Shown: positions 42,590 to 49,398 of the stretch, in pieces | Numbering within the stretch: the first letter of the stretch is position 1 | Layout: every line of letters starts with the position of its first letter | Source of the DNA: JALORV01 sp035429805 | GTDB taxonomy: Bacteria > Pseudomonadota > Gammaproteobacteria > Burkholderiales > Burkholderiaceae_F | Direction: 5' to 3' | NCBI GenBank assembly: GCA_035429805.1 | Contig: DAOMFL010000022.1 | Span: forward strand, 1 to 49,398 | DNA length: 49,398 bases | Translations under genes and position numbers: made by a program | Notes under the pieces: generated by a model | Databases searched by the model: none | Seen by the model: only the letters and a program-made list of their open reading frames with translations | What the model was told of the DNA's origin: nothing

Positions 42590-42928
42590 ATGAAACAGAT
42601 CACCGCGATCATCAAGCCGTTCAAGCTCGACGAAGTCCGCGAGGCGCTCGCCGAGGTCGGCGTCACCGGCCTCACAGTCACGGAAGTCAAGGGATTCGGG
42701 CGCCAGAAGGGTCACACGGAGCTCTATCGCGGCGCCGAGTACGTCGTCGACTTCCTGCCGAAGGTCAAGGTCGAGGCGGTCGTGCCCGAGGCCCTGGTGG
42801 AGCGCTCGATCGAGGCGATCACGAAGGCGGCGCGGACCGGCAAGATCGGCGACGGCAAGATCTTCGTGCGCGCGGTCGAGCAGGTGATCCGGATTCGCAC
42901 CGGCGAGGAAGGCGAAGCGGCGGTCTGA
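42590..42928 (+). CDS. glnB: Nitrogen regulatory protein P-II
   Basis: 112 aa trimeric PII signal protein that senses 2-oxoglutarate and ATP/ADP. The T-loop carries the uridylylation site Tyr51 (ELYRGAEYVVDFLPK), and the B- and C-loop regions TGKIGDGKIFV and EQVIRIRTGE are intact. Length and start are standard; AGGAAGGG precedes the ATG. Downstream of nadE, with a TAGAAT box (42557-42562) overlapping the nadE stop codon, which could give glnB its own promoter. GlnB and GlnK cannot be told apart safely; the absence of an adjacent amtB favours GlnB. Confidence 0.96.
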   Translation: MKQITAIIKPFKLDEVREALAEVGVTGLTVTEVKGFGRQKGHTELYRGAEYVVDFLPKVKVEAVVPEALVERSIEAITKAARTGKIGDGKIFVRAVEQVIRIRTGEEGEAAV

Positions 42929-42947
42929 GTTCCACCGGGGCCGCGCG

Positions 42948-43571
42948 TCAGTCGCGGTCCTTGATCGACCAGTCGTAGCGCCAGGCGAGCAGCCGGAATC
43001 CGGTTGTCACCGCCGCGGCGGTCCACAGTGCCAGGGCCGGGGTCGATCCGGCGTGCACCATCAGAATGTAAAGCCAGCAGCCGATGAACGCCGCAATGGC
43101 GTAGGGTCGTCCGTCGCGCAGCACCATCGGCACCTCGTTCAGCACGACGTCGCGCAGCACCCCGCCGAAGACGCCGGTCACGACGCCCATCACGGACGCC
43201 ACGAACGCCGACATCCCGGCGTCGAGCGCTAGCGCCACGCCGCTGATGCTGAAGAACGCCAGTCCGACCGCGTCGGCGGCGACGAACGCAGGATTCGGGA
43301 TGATCCGCTGCGCCAGCCTCATCAGCGGCGTGGCAACCAGCGTCATCGCGAGAATGATGACCGGGTACTGTTCGTGTTCGACCCAGAAGAACGGCCGCCG
43401 GTCGAGCAGCACGTCGCGCAGCGTGCCGCCGCCGAACGCGGTCAGGAATGCGACCACGTAGACGCCGACCAGATCCATGTCCTTGCGCTGCGCCTCGGCG
43501 AAGCCCGAGAACGCGCAGGCCAGCACCGCGACCACTTCGACGACAAACAGCAGGGGCTGGGTCTCCGTCAC
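42948..43571 (-). CDS. TRIC-type (UPF0126/YicG) cation channel
   Basis: 207 aa membrane protein with seven helices in two three-helix repeats. Each repeat has the glycine-rich pore motif: AFGGGTLRDVLLDRRPFFW and GVFGGVLRDVVLNEVPMVL. Bacterial TRIC homologues conduct potassium and other monovalent cations. It overlaps smr by 4 bp (ATGA) and is the last gene of trxB-smr-TRIC on the minus strand. Confidence 0.93.
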   Translation of the reverse strand: MTETQPLLFVVEVVAVLACAFSGFAEAQRKDMDLVGVYVVAFLTAFGGGTLRDVLLDRRPFFWVEHEQYPVIILAMTLVATPLMRLAQRIIPNPAFVAADAVGLAFFSISGVALALDAGMSAFVASVMGVVTGVFGGVLRDVVLNEVPMVLRDGRPYAIAAFIGCWLYILMVHAGSTPALALWTAAAVTTGFRLLAWRYDWSIKDRD

Positions 43572-44221
43572 GGCCGCTGCTGTGCCGGTCGCAGCAGAAC
43601 GACCAGCGCGCCGCTGCCGCCTTCCGCCGGGCGGGCCTGGCAGAACGCGATGACCTCGTCGCGCTGCGCCAGCCAGACTCGGACCTTGCCCTTGAGCACC
43701 GGCTGGCGGTCCTTCGACCCCAACCCCTTGCCGTGCACGATGCGCACGCAGCGCTGGCCGCGTCGGACGGCGTCGCGCAGGAAACTGCCGATCTGTTCGC
43801 GCGCTTCGTCGACCCGTGCGCCGTGCAGGTCAAGATGGCCCTGGATCACCCATTCGCCGCGGCGCAGCTTGCGCAGCACGTCGGGACCGATGCCCGGGCG
43901 GCGAAAGGAAAGCTCGGCGTCGGTATGCAGCAGCGTGTCGATCTCGAATTCGTCCGAAACCGACGCAATCAGCACCTGCTGGTCGTCTTCGATGCGCTGT
44001 CTGGGAATCGGCAGGTGTGGCGGTCGATCGTGCTCGACGCGCTGCTTGATCGAAAGCGGCGTGACCGTGCCGACCTCCGCCCGGAATTCTTCGGCTGCGG
44101 TCCTGCTCATGGCGGTCGCAGCGCGCTGGGCTGCGGCTTCCGCCTCGCGCTCGCGGGCGTCGCGATTCAGCGCATCACGCAGCGGTGCGAGCTGCGCCAG
44201 GTCCTTGATGCGCGAGGCCAT
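43568..44221 (-). CDS. Smr domain protein
   Basis: 217 aa from the ATG at 44221 (earlier codons run into trxB and are not conserved). The N-terminal part is helical and charged; the C-terminal Smr domain (about 120-205) shows LDLHGARVDEAREQIGSFLRDAVRRGQRCVRIVHGKGLGS with the DLHG and HGKG motifs of this nuclease-like fold, followed by VRVWLAQRDEVIAFCQARPAEGGSGALVVLL. Stand-alone Smr proteins such as SmrA/SmrB act as nucleases; SmrB cuts mRNA at collided ribosomes. Located 20 bp after the trxB stop. Confidence 0.93.
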   Translation of the reverse strand: MASRIKDLAQLAPLRDALNRDAREREAEAAAQRAATAMSRTAAEEFRAEVGTVTPLSIKQRVEHDRPPHLPIPRQRIEDDQQVLIASVSDEFEIDTLLHTDAELSFRRPGIGPDVLRKLRRGEWVIQGHLDLHGARVDEAREQIGSFLRDAVRRGQRCVRIVHGKGLGSKDRQPVLKGKVRVWLAQRDEVIAFCQARPAEGGSGALVVLLRPAQQRP

Positions 44222-44241
44222 GCACTGCCCCGGCCGCGGCT

Positions 44242-45231
44242 TCAGGCGGCAATTGCCGCCGGCGCAGGTGCGGCTGCAGGCTGCTGGCTCTCGAGGTAGC
44301 GCTGCGCGTCGAGCGCGGCCATGCACCCCGTCCCTGCGCTGGTGATCGCCTGGCGGTAGACATGGTCTTGCACGTCGCCGGCGGCAAAGACGCCGGGCAC
44401 GCTGGTCGCGGTCGCCATGCCCGCCAGCCCCGTCTTCGTGATGATGTAGCCGTTGGCCATTTCGAGCTGGCCCGCGAAGATCTCGGTGTTCGGCCGGTGC
44501 CCGATTGCGATGAAGACGCCTTGCACAGCGAGCTCTTCGCTGGAGTTGGTCTGCACGTTGCGGATGCGGGCGCCGTTCACGCCCGAGTCGTTCCCGAGCA
44601 CTTCTTCGAGCACGCTGTAGAGCTTCAGTTCGATCTTGCCCTCTTTGACCTTGTCCATCAGGTGATCGACCATGATCGGTTCGGCGCGGAACCTGTCGCG
44701 CCGGTGGATCAGAGTCACCTTCTTCGCGATGTTCGCGAGGTACAGCGCCTCTTCGACTGCGGTGTTGCCGCCGCCGACGACAGCGACGTCCTGGTTGCGG
44801 TAGAAAAATCCGTCGCAGGTGGCGCAGCCGGACACACCCTTGCCCATGAACGCCTGCTCGGAGGGCAGGCCCAGGTACATCGCACTGGCGCCGGTGGCGA
44901 TGATCAGCGCGTCGCAGGTGTACTCACCACTGTCGCCGATCAGTCGGATCGGCCTCTCGTTGAGCCTGGCGGTATGGATCTGGTCGAACACGATCTCGGT
45001 GTTGAAGCGCTCGGCATGCGCGAGGAAGCGCCCCATCAGGTCCGGACCCTGCACGCCGTTGGCATCTGCCGGCCAGTTGTCCACGTCGGTCGTGGTCATC
45101 AGCTGCCCGCCCTGCGCGAGACCGGTGATCAACACCGGCTTCAGGTTGGCCCGCGCCGCGTAGACCGCCGCGGTGTAGCCGGCCGGCCCCGAGCCGAGAA
45201 TCAGAACGCGCGCATGTTTGACGACCGCCAT
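44242..45231 (-). CDS. trxB: Thioredoxin-disulfide reductase
   Basis: 329 aa FAD/NADPH enzyme reducing thioredoxin. Motifs: FAD-binding LILGSGPAGYTAAVYAARANL, redox-active CATC (Cys136, Cys139), NADPH-binding VVGGGNTAVEEALYLA, and FAAGDVQDHVYRQAITSAGTGCMAALDA at the end. Start chosen at 45231 because AAGGGA lies 7-8 bp before it; five codons more would be needed for 45246, which has none. A TATAAT on the same strand lies at 45258-45263. The C-terminus carries a short Ala/Pro-rich tail. smr and TRIC follow; ftsK, usually next to trxB in this class, is 3 kb away. Confidence 0.97.
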   Translation of the reverse strand: MAVVKHARVLILGSGPAGYTAAVYAARANLKPVLITGLAQGGQLMTTTDVDNWPADANGVQGPDLMGRFLAHAERFNTEIVFDQIHTARLNERPIRLIGDSGEYTCDALIIATGASAMYLGLPSEQAFMGKGVSGCATCDGFFYRNQDVAVVGGGNTAVEEALYLANIAKKVTLIHRRDRFRAEPIMVDHLMDKVKEGKIELKLYSVLEEVLGNDSGVNGARIRNVQTNSSEELAVQGVFIAIGHRPNTEIFAGQLEMANGYIITKTGLAGMATATSVPGVFAAGDVQDHVYRQAITSAGTGCMAALDAQRYLESQQPAAAPAPAAIAA

Positions 45232-45257
45232 GACGAATCCCTTCATCGAATCGAACG

Positions 45258-45263
45258 ATTATA
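45258..45263 (-). promoter_or_regulatory. -10 box upstream of trxB
   Basis: The minus strand reads TATAAT, ending 26 bp before the trxB ATG. A TTGAGC hexamer 21 bp upstream (45285-45290) is a possible but widely spaced -35. Confidence 0.5.
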
Positions 45264-45339
45264 GGTGGGGGTTCGAGGCGCACCGCTCAAGTCATGCGTT
45301 CGTCCGGACGGATTCCCGCAAGCGCAAGGCAGCGCACTC

Positions 45340-45371
45340 CCTCCCTCTTGGAGGGAGGCCCGGGGAGGGAG
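45340..45371. repeat. REP-like G/A-rich palindrome
   Basis: CCTCCCTC (45340-45347) and GAGGGAGG (45351-45358) form a stem over TTG, followed by CCCGGGGAGGGAG. This is the form of short REP-like palindromes that are common between proteobacterial genes. It lies beyond copy B of the LytTR-associated repeat, in the trxB-regulator spacer. Confidence 0.5.
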
Positions 45372-45372
45372 C

Positions 45373-45490
45373 CGTGCCTTTGATTTGCGGCGGAGCGCCC
45401 GGCCGCTCCGAAGCGCAGCCGACTGACTTGCCGTTTCGCCGAGGGTGCACGTGCGATCGGCGCAGCCGATCGCGTACACCCGAGGCGCTA
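45373..45490 (-). repeat. Post-LytTR intergenic repeat, copy B
   Basis: Reading from the TAG stop (45490) of the second LytTR gene, this sequence is the counterpart of 26220-26357: TAGCGCCTCG, GTGTACGCGATCGG, CTGCGCCGATCGCACGTGC, then CAGTCGGCTGCGCTTCGGAG and GGGCGCTCCGCCG. Arms CGATCGG (about 45468) and CCGATCG (about 45456) fold across a short loop. The first block is nearly the same as copy A; the middle section between blocks is shorter here. Confidence 0.75.
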
Positions 45491-46243
45491 CATCTGACGG
45501 AACAGATGCGTATACGAGTCCGAAACGAGCAGTGTCTCGGGCCGGGTCTTCAGCTTCACCATCATGCGACCGCGGAAGTCGCGTGTGATGCCGGCGATTG
45601 CCGTCGCGTTGACGAGGGTCGATCGATGGATCTGCCAGAACTGGTTGGCGTCGAGTTCCTCGACCAGTTCCTTCAGCGGCTTGCGGATCAGTGCTTCGCC
45701 CTCGGCCGTGACCACGCGCGTGTACTTGTTGTCTGCCTGGAAGTAGGTGATCTCGTCGACCGTGATCAGCTTCAGGTTCTGGCCGACCGACGCGTTGATC
45801 CAGCGCAGCGGCTGCCGTACCGCGGCTGGCGTCGTGGCGCCGAGGTGGTTCAGAGCCGCATCGATCCGTGCCGGTGGTGACCCGAGTCGCTGCTTGAGGC
45901 GGCTGACCGCGGTGAAGAGCCGCGCCGCCGACACCGGCTTCAGCACGTAGTCGACCGCGCCCTGGTCGAAGGCTGCCACCGCGTGCTGGTCGTACGCCGT
46001 GACGAACACCACGTGGCAGCGTCCATTGGCCTGCCGCGCAACCTCGAGGCCCGTGGCTCCCGGCATCTCGATATCGAGGAACAGCACGTCCGGCATGCGC
46101 TCGTCGAGCAGGCGCAGCGCCTGCACGCCATCGGCGGCCTCGCCGACGACGTCGAGCTCGGGCCACAGCTGGCCGAGCTGTTCGAGCAGCTGGTGGCGAA
46201 GTGTTGCTTCGTCCTCGGCGACGATGGCGGTCGGCGTGCTCAT
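45488..46243 (-). CDS. LytTR response regulator (second system)
   Basis: 251 aa from the ATG at 46243. Receiver domain: acidic VAEDE, phospho-acceptor Asp57 (LFLDIEMPGATG), VTAYDQHAVAAFDQGAVDYVLKPV. LytTR domain from about residue 148: LKLITVDEITYFQADNKYTRVVTAEGEALIRKPLKELVEEL, FWQIHRSTLVNATAI. It resembles the AlgR-like protein but has a longer linker. The start codon and the stop of the preceding kinase share one base (TGATG). Last gene of a kinase/pseudokinase/regulator operon; its target promoters are unknown. Confidence 0.94.
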   Translation of the reverse strand: MSTPTAIVAEDEATLRHQLLEQLGQLWPELDVVGEAADGVQALRLLDERMPDVLFLDIEMPGATGLEVARQANGRCHVVFVTAYDQHAVAAFDQGAVDYVLKPVSAARLFTAVSRLKQRLGSPPARIDAALNHLGATTPAAVRQPLRWINASVGQNLKLITVDEITYFQADNKYTRVVTAEGEALIRKPLKELVEELDANQFWQIHRSTLVNATAIAGITRDFRGRMMVKLKTRPETLLVSDSYTHLFRQM

Positions 46244-47385
46244 CACATCCGTGGCCCGGCAGCGGGTACGCGCAACGTGAACTGTGTCGTGTTTCCGTGC
46301 AGTTCGACACAGTCGAGTGAGGCGGCCGGCCCGTACAGACCCGCGAGGCGTTCCCGCACCCGGGCAATCTCGCGATCCTCGGCGCATCCCCTGGCCGCCG
46401 CGACGCGCACTACGACGACGATGTCCTCGGCGGCGCGCAGGACCGCAATGCGGATGCTGGCCGGAGCGCCGTCGCAGCCGCCCCGTACGGCGCGCTGGAC
46501 CAGCGGCAGCAGCAGCATCGGATAGAAGCGCGCATCGCGACAGTCGTCCGCCAGCGAAACCGTCAGGGCGGGCGAACCGTCATGCAGGGCGCGGACCACT
46601 TCGAGGTAGGCCTCGACCAGATCGATCTCGGCTGCCATCGTCGATCCGGCCTCGCGCAGCCGCGGCAGTGCGACACGCAGATAGGTGATCAGCCGGTCGA
46701 GATTGTCTGCCGCGCGCGCGGCGTCGCGCTGGTACAGCTCCTCGATGTCGACCAGCGTGTCAAACAGGAACTGCGGCTCGACCTGCGCCTGCATCGCGGC
46801 CAGGCGCGATTCGAGAACGTCGCGAGCGAGGCTCGCCTGCTCCCGCTGCGCGACACGGATCGCCTCGTTGGTCCGCCTGCGGCGGCAGATCACCTCCGCA
46901 GCGAGGACGAAGAAGCCGGACCAGGTGAGGAACTGGATGACGTTGCCGACGATCACGAGCGCCAGGTGCGGCGGTGGCTTGCTCTTGCCCGACATTTCCC
47001 ACCACAGCTTGTCCAGTCCCAGCGCGTGTATGAGCGGGACGGAAATACAGGCGGCGACGACGGCGCTGACCACGGCGGCCCAGACGACCCGCACGGTGCG
47101 CTCGTGGCCGCTCGGTGGCGCGCCTTCGACAGCAGCGACCCAGGCGAGCAGGGTGGCGCCGAACAGGATCAGCGTCACCACCATGTCTCCCGCCATGATC
47201 ATCGACACGCCGGGCTTGCCCAGCTTGTCGATCAGGCCAGTGAAGTCGACCACCGACATCGCCGCGCTCGTCAGCAGCCACACGGCAAGATGACGCCGGC
47301 CCATCGAGGACCACGCGCGCATCCACGCCGTCAGCCCGTGCGGTCTGGCGTCGAGCGTCGCCGCCTGCGGCAGGACGGCGCTCAT
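46243..47385 (-). CDS. LytS-like protein lacking kinase residues (predicted pseudokinase)
   Basis: 380 aa with four or more N-terminal helices (about 30-165), then a His_kinase/HATPase_c-like region. The phosphoacceptor block reads VEPQFLFDTLVDIEELY: the invariant His is Gln205 and Asn is Asp209 (normal form PHFLFNTL, as in the next gene). The ATP-binding N-box ENAIKHG is replaced by VQRAVRGGC, and no DNGxG/GxGLxN glycine box is found, only VRERLAGLYG at the matching place. So both the phosphorylation site and nucleotide site are lost while length and fold are kept, and the reading frame is intact, which argues for a kept non-catalytic role. It overlaps the active kinase gene by 4 bp (ATGA) and the regulator by 1 bp. 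A binding partner or modulator of the kinase is the natural inference. Confidence 0.88.
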   Translation of the reverse strand: MSAVLPQAATLDARPHGLTAWMRAWSSMGRRHLAVWLLTSAAMSVVDFTGLIDKLGKPGVSMIMAGDMVVTLILFGATLLAWVAAVEGAPPSGHERTVRVVWAAVVSAVVAACISVPLIHALGLDKLWWEMSGKSKPPPHLALVIVGNVIQFLTWSGFFVLAAEVICRRRRTNEAIRVAQREQASLARDVLESRLAAMQAQVEPQFLFDTLVDIEELYQRDAARAADNLDRLITYLRVALPRLREAGSTMAAEIDLVEAYLEVVRALHDGSPALTVSLADDCRDARFYPMLLLPLVQRAVRGGCDGAPASIRIAVLRAAEDIVVVVRVAAARGCAEDREIARVRERLAGLYGPAASLDCVELHGNTTQFTLRVPAAGPRM

Positions 47386-48521
47386 GCAGTCGGCTCCAGC
47401 TGCAGCGGCAGACGCACCGACGCCACCACGCCGCGCGGCGCCGCCATCGAAAGCGACAACGATGCGTCATTGCCGTACAGCGCCGAAAGACGTGACCGCG
47501 TGTTGGCGAGCCCGACACCGCTGCCGCCACTCGCCGAAAAGCCGGCGCCATTGTCTGCAACTTCGATGACGAGCTGCGATGTTCCGTCGGTACGCGCACG
47601 GATGTCGATGCGGCCGCCTTCGGGCAGTGGCGACAGGCCGTGCTTGATGGCGTTCTCGACGAGCGTCGGCAGCACCATCGGCGGCACGCGCGCCTGCGCG
47701 AGCCCACCCGGCGCGTCGATCGCGAACCGCAAGCGATCGCCCATGCGCATCTGCAGGATCGTCAGGAACGAGCGCACCAGCTCGAGCTCGCGCCCGAGCG
47801 TGGAGCCGGGCTCGCGCATCGTCGGCAGCGCGGCGCGCAGGTAATTGATCAGGCTCGACAGCATTTCGCGGCCACGTGCGGGTGCCGTCTCGTAGAGCCG
47901 CTTGACGTTGGCCAGCGTATTGAACAGGAAATGCGGTTCGATCTGCGCCTGCAGCGCGCAGAGCCGGGCCTCGACCATCTGCGCCTGCAGGCCTTCGCGC
48001 CGGCACTCGGCATCGGCAAGCTGCGCGCGTGCCGTCTCGTCCGTGCGCAAGGTGTGAAAGAGCCAGTAGCCGAATGCGCCGAGGGTGACCCAGAGCGCCC
48101 AGACCTGCACGAAGTACGCTGGCTCGCGCACGATGCTTTCGACGATCGGGCTGCCGGCGACCCAGATGCGCACCGGAATCGCCACCGCTGCGGCCAACAT
48201 CGACGTGACCACGCCAAGCGTGATCGAGGCCCGCGGTGTGAGCCGGCGACTCGCGACGAACGCCTCGGCAAAGGCGATTGCCAGCAGCATGATGATGGCG
48301 CTGATCATTGTCTGCCGCACGCCGCGCGCGAGGCTGTAGGTCCAGGACTCGATCGGTTCATAACCAAGCGCGATGACGAAGCGCCCGAGGAGCAGCAGCA
48401 GGCACAGGTAGAACAGGCCGGCGACGTGACGCAGGTTGAAGACGCGCGTGAACGCCGTCCGCGCCGACGGGCCCGCACGACGCGCGACGTCGGTGGCGGG
48501 GAGGGCGATCGCGGCGGCCAT
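47382..48521 (-). CDS. LytS-family sensor histidine kinase (intact)
   Basis: 379 aa from the ATG at 48521 (no clear ribosome site; the frame is open further upstream without similarity). Six hydrophobic helices (about 30-155) precede a coiled linker, the phosphoacceptor motif IEPHFLFNTLANVKRLY (His197), N-box LVENAIKHGL, and glycine boxes DNGAGF and GVGLANTRSRLSALYG. It therefore has all residues for ATP binding and autophosphorylation, in contrast to the next gene. It probably phosphorylates the LytTR regulator at 45488-46243. Divergent from ftsK across a 164-bp spacer. Confidence 0.92.
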   Translation of the reverse strand: MAAAIALPATDVARRAGPSARTAFTRVFNLRHVAGLFYLCLLLLLGRFVIALGYEPIESWTYSLARGVRQTMISAIIMLLAIAFAEAFVASRRLTPRASITLGVVTSMLAAAVAIPVRIWVAGSPIVESIVREPAYFVQVWALWVTLGAFGYWLFHTLRTDETARAQLADAECRREGLQAQMVEARLCALQAQIEPHFLFNTLANVKRLYETAPARGREMLSSLINYLRAALPTMREPGSTLGRELELVRSFLTILQMRMGDRLRFAIDAPGGLAQARVPPMVLPTLVENAIKHGLSPLPEGGRIDIRARTDGTSQLVIEVADNGAGFSASGGSGVGLANTRSRLSALYGNDASLSLSMAAPRGVVASVRLPLQLEPTA

Positions 48522-48671
48522 GGCCGGATTCTGGGAGCACAGCGCCTCGGCCGCAATCCCGCGCGACGAACCCTGGGGGCGCCGGCGCGAAACGGTTTGA
48601 TGGGCGACGAAATCGGGCCTCTGCGAAGCCTCCCGCTCCGCGGCCTCCCCGGGCTTGGCGACGGCGACTCC

Positions 48672-48677
48672 TATAAT
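48672..48677 (+). promoter_or_regulatory. TATAAT immediately before ftsK
   Basis: A perfect -10 hexamer ends 8 bp before the ATG at 48686. If used, the transcript would begin at or within 1-3 bases of the start codon, i.e. leaderless. No convincing -35 lies 16-18 bp upstream, and there is no ribosome binding site for 48686. The rest of the 164-bp spacer back to 48522 shows nothing else recognisable. Confidence 0.4.
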
Positions 48678-48685
48678 CGACGCCC

Positions 48686-49398
48686 ATGGCTTCACGCCCC
48701 GGCAGTCCTGGCATTGAACGCATGACCGGCGCGGTGTCCGAAGGCGCCTGGGTGCGACCACGGTCACCGGCGGTTGAAGCGAGTCATCCGCGCGCCGCCC
48801 GCCTGTTCGCCGAGGCGCGCTGGATCGTCGGCGGCGTATGTGCGATCGCTCTGCTGGCGGTGCTGCTCACCTACAGCCGCTCCGACCCGGGCTTCACCCA
48901 CTCGGTGGCTCCCGGTCCGGTGCAGAACCTCGGCGGCCGGCTGGGGGCGTGGGTCGCGGACGTCGTGCTGCTCGTATTCGGGCTGGGAGCGGCGTACCTG
49001 CTGGCTCTGGGCCTGCTCGTCACCGTGGCGCGCGGATTTCGCCGGCTGCATCGGAGTGCATCCGGTGTGGACCCGTTGTCCGACGACCTGCCCGCCTGGG
49101 TGCATGGCATCGGCTTCGTGCTGCTGATCAGTGCCACTGCGGGACTCGAAGCGCTGCGGCTCTACTCCCTGAAGGCCGCACTGACCGCAGCGCCGGGAGG
49201 GATACTCGGCAACGCGGTCGCGGCCTGGACGCAGGCGGCGGTCGGGTTCACCGGTGCGAGCGTCGTCTTCCTGGTGGGCATCGTGATCGGGCTTTCGCTG
49301 TTCCTCGACTTCTCGTGGCTCACGGTCGCGGAACGTGTCGGCGGTTTCATCGAAGGCTTCTCACGGCGGGCCGAACGCCGGCGCGAGGAAGCCGAGGA
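48686..49398 (+). CDS. ftsK: DNA translocase FtsK (partial, N-terminal membrane domain)
   Basis: The 237 codons present cover the FtsK_4TM domain that anchors the protein at the division septum. Four transmembrane helices are visible, with the conserved periplasmic loop YSRSDPGFTHS and NLGGRLGAWVADVVLLVFGLGAAY. The charged linker is starting at the window end (RRAERRREEAEE); the ATPase and gamma DNA-reading domains are outside. ATG 48686 gives about 40 residues before the first helix; the ATG at 48722 is an alternative. No gene fragment break is implied: the window simply ends. Divergent from the LytS gene. Confidence 0.93.
   Translation, partial: MASRPGSPGIERMTGAVSEGAWVRPRSPAVEASHPRAARLFAEARWIVGGVCAIALLAVLLTYSRSDPGFTHSVAPGPVQNLGGRLGAWVADVVLLVFGLGAAYLLALGLLVTVARGFRRLHRSASGVDPLSDDLPAWVHGIGFVLLISATAGLEALRLYSLKAALTAAPGGILGNAVAAWTQAAVGFTGASVVFLVGIVIGLSLFLDFSWLTVAERVGGFIEGFSRRAERRREEAE

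Noticed and set aside
46243..47385. The degenerate LytS gene considered as a pseudogene
   Set aside because: The frame is complete, of normal length, and coupled by overlaps on both sides; losses are confined to catalytic residues, which suits a pseudokinase better than decay.

Overview
This is a 49.4 kb, very GC-rich, densely coded chromosomal window. The gene neighbourhoods fit a betaproteobacterium, probably Burkholderiales or close to it: pmbA divergent from yjgA-mog, argH divergent from algZ-algR-hemC-hemD-hemX-hemY, nadE-glnB, and smr-trxB next to ftsK. This assignment rests on remembered synteny and protein character, not on a database search. About 42 protein genes are supported, with no rRNA, tRNA, CRISPR array, transposase or prophage gene. 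Both ends cut a gene: pepN on the left (N-terminal part present) and ftsK on the right (N-terminal membrane domain present).

Layout. 1-2482 (minus): pepN, a DMT transporter and a secreted HbpS/GlcG-like protein. 2483-2796: divergent control region with a perfect FNR/FixK-type palindrome. 2797-6421: a three-gene redox module of an 11-heme membrane-anchored cytochrome, a membrane cytochrome b and a NapC/NirT-type cytochrome with eight heme-like motifs. 6516-15784: M20 peptidase, gluQ, two consecutive large PAS-GGDEF diguanylate cyclases, pirin and DoxX. 15789-19030: esterase-mog-yjgA (minus) and pmbA. 19189-22813: a TRAP transporter whose binding protein faces its membrane genes across back-to-back terminators. 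22894-30653: argH / algZR / hemCDXY. 30781-33806: a second TRAP transporter with a terminator after its binding protein. 33913-38550: a Kef-type antiporter, SDR and ALDH, and ppa. 38620-40922: eamA, whose 5' end is amplified in a 122-bp tandem repeat, and a DUF482 GNAT. 40925-45231: nadE-glnB, TRIC channel, smr, trxB. 45488-48521: a LytTR signalling cassette of one intact LytS kinase, one kinase-dead LytS paralogue and one LytTR regulator, between trxB and ftsK.

How the genes work together. The cytochrome module looks like a quinol-to-periplasm electron route and its control region suggests oxygen or redox control. The hem genes make tetrapyrroles, matching the heavy heme demand of a strain with such cytochromes. 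nadE-glnB links NAD synthesis to nitrogen and carbon sensing. Signalling capacity is high for the size of the window: two diguanylate cyclases and two LytS/LytTR systems.

The observations I would follow first are: the LytS/pseudo-LytS/LytTR cassette; a shared hairpin element starting exactly at the stop codons of both LytTR genes; the 122-bp repeat that makes two 41-codon mini-ORFs, each joined to the next start by a GTGA overlap ahead of eamA; and the FNR-like site placed for activation of the multiheme operon.
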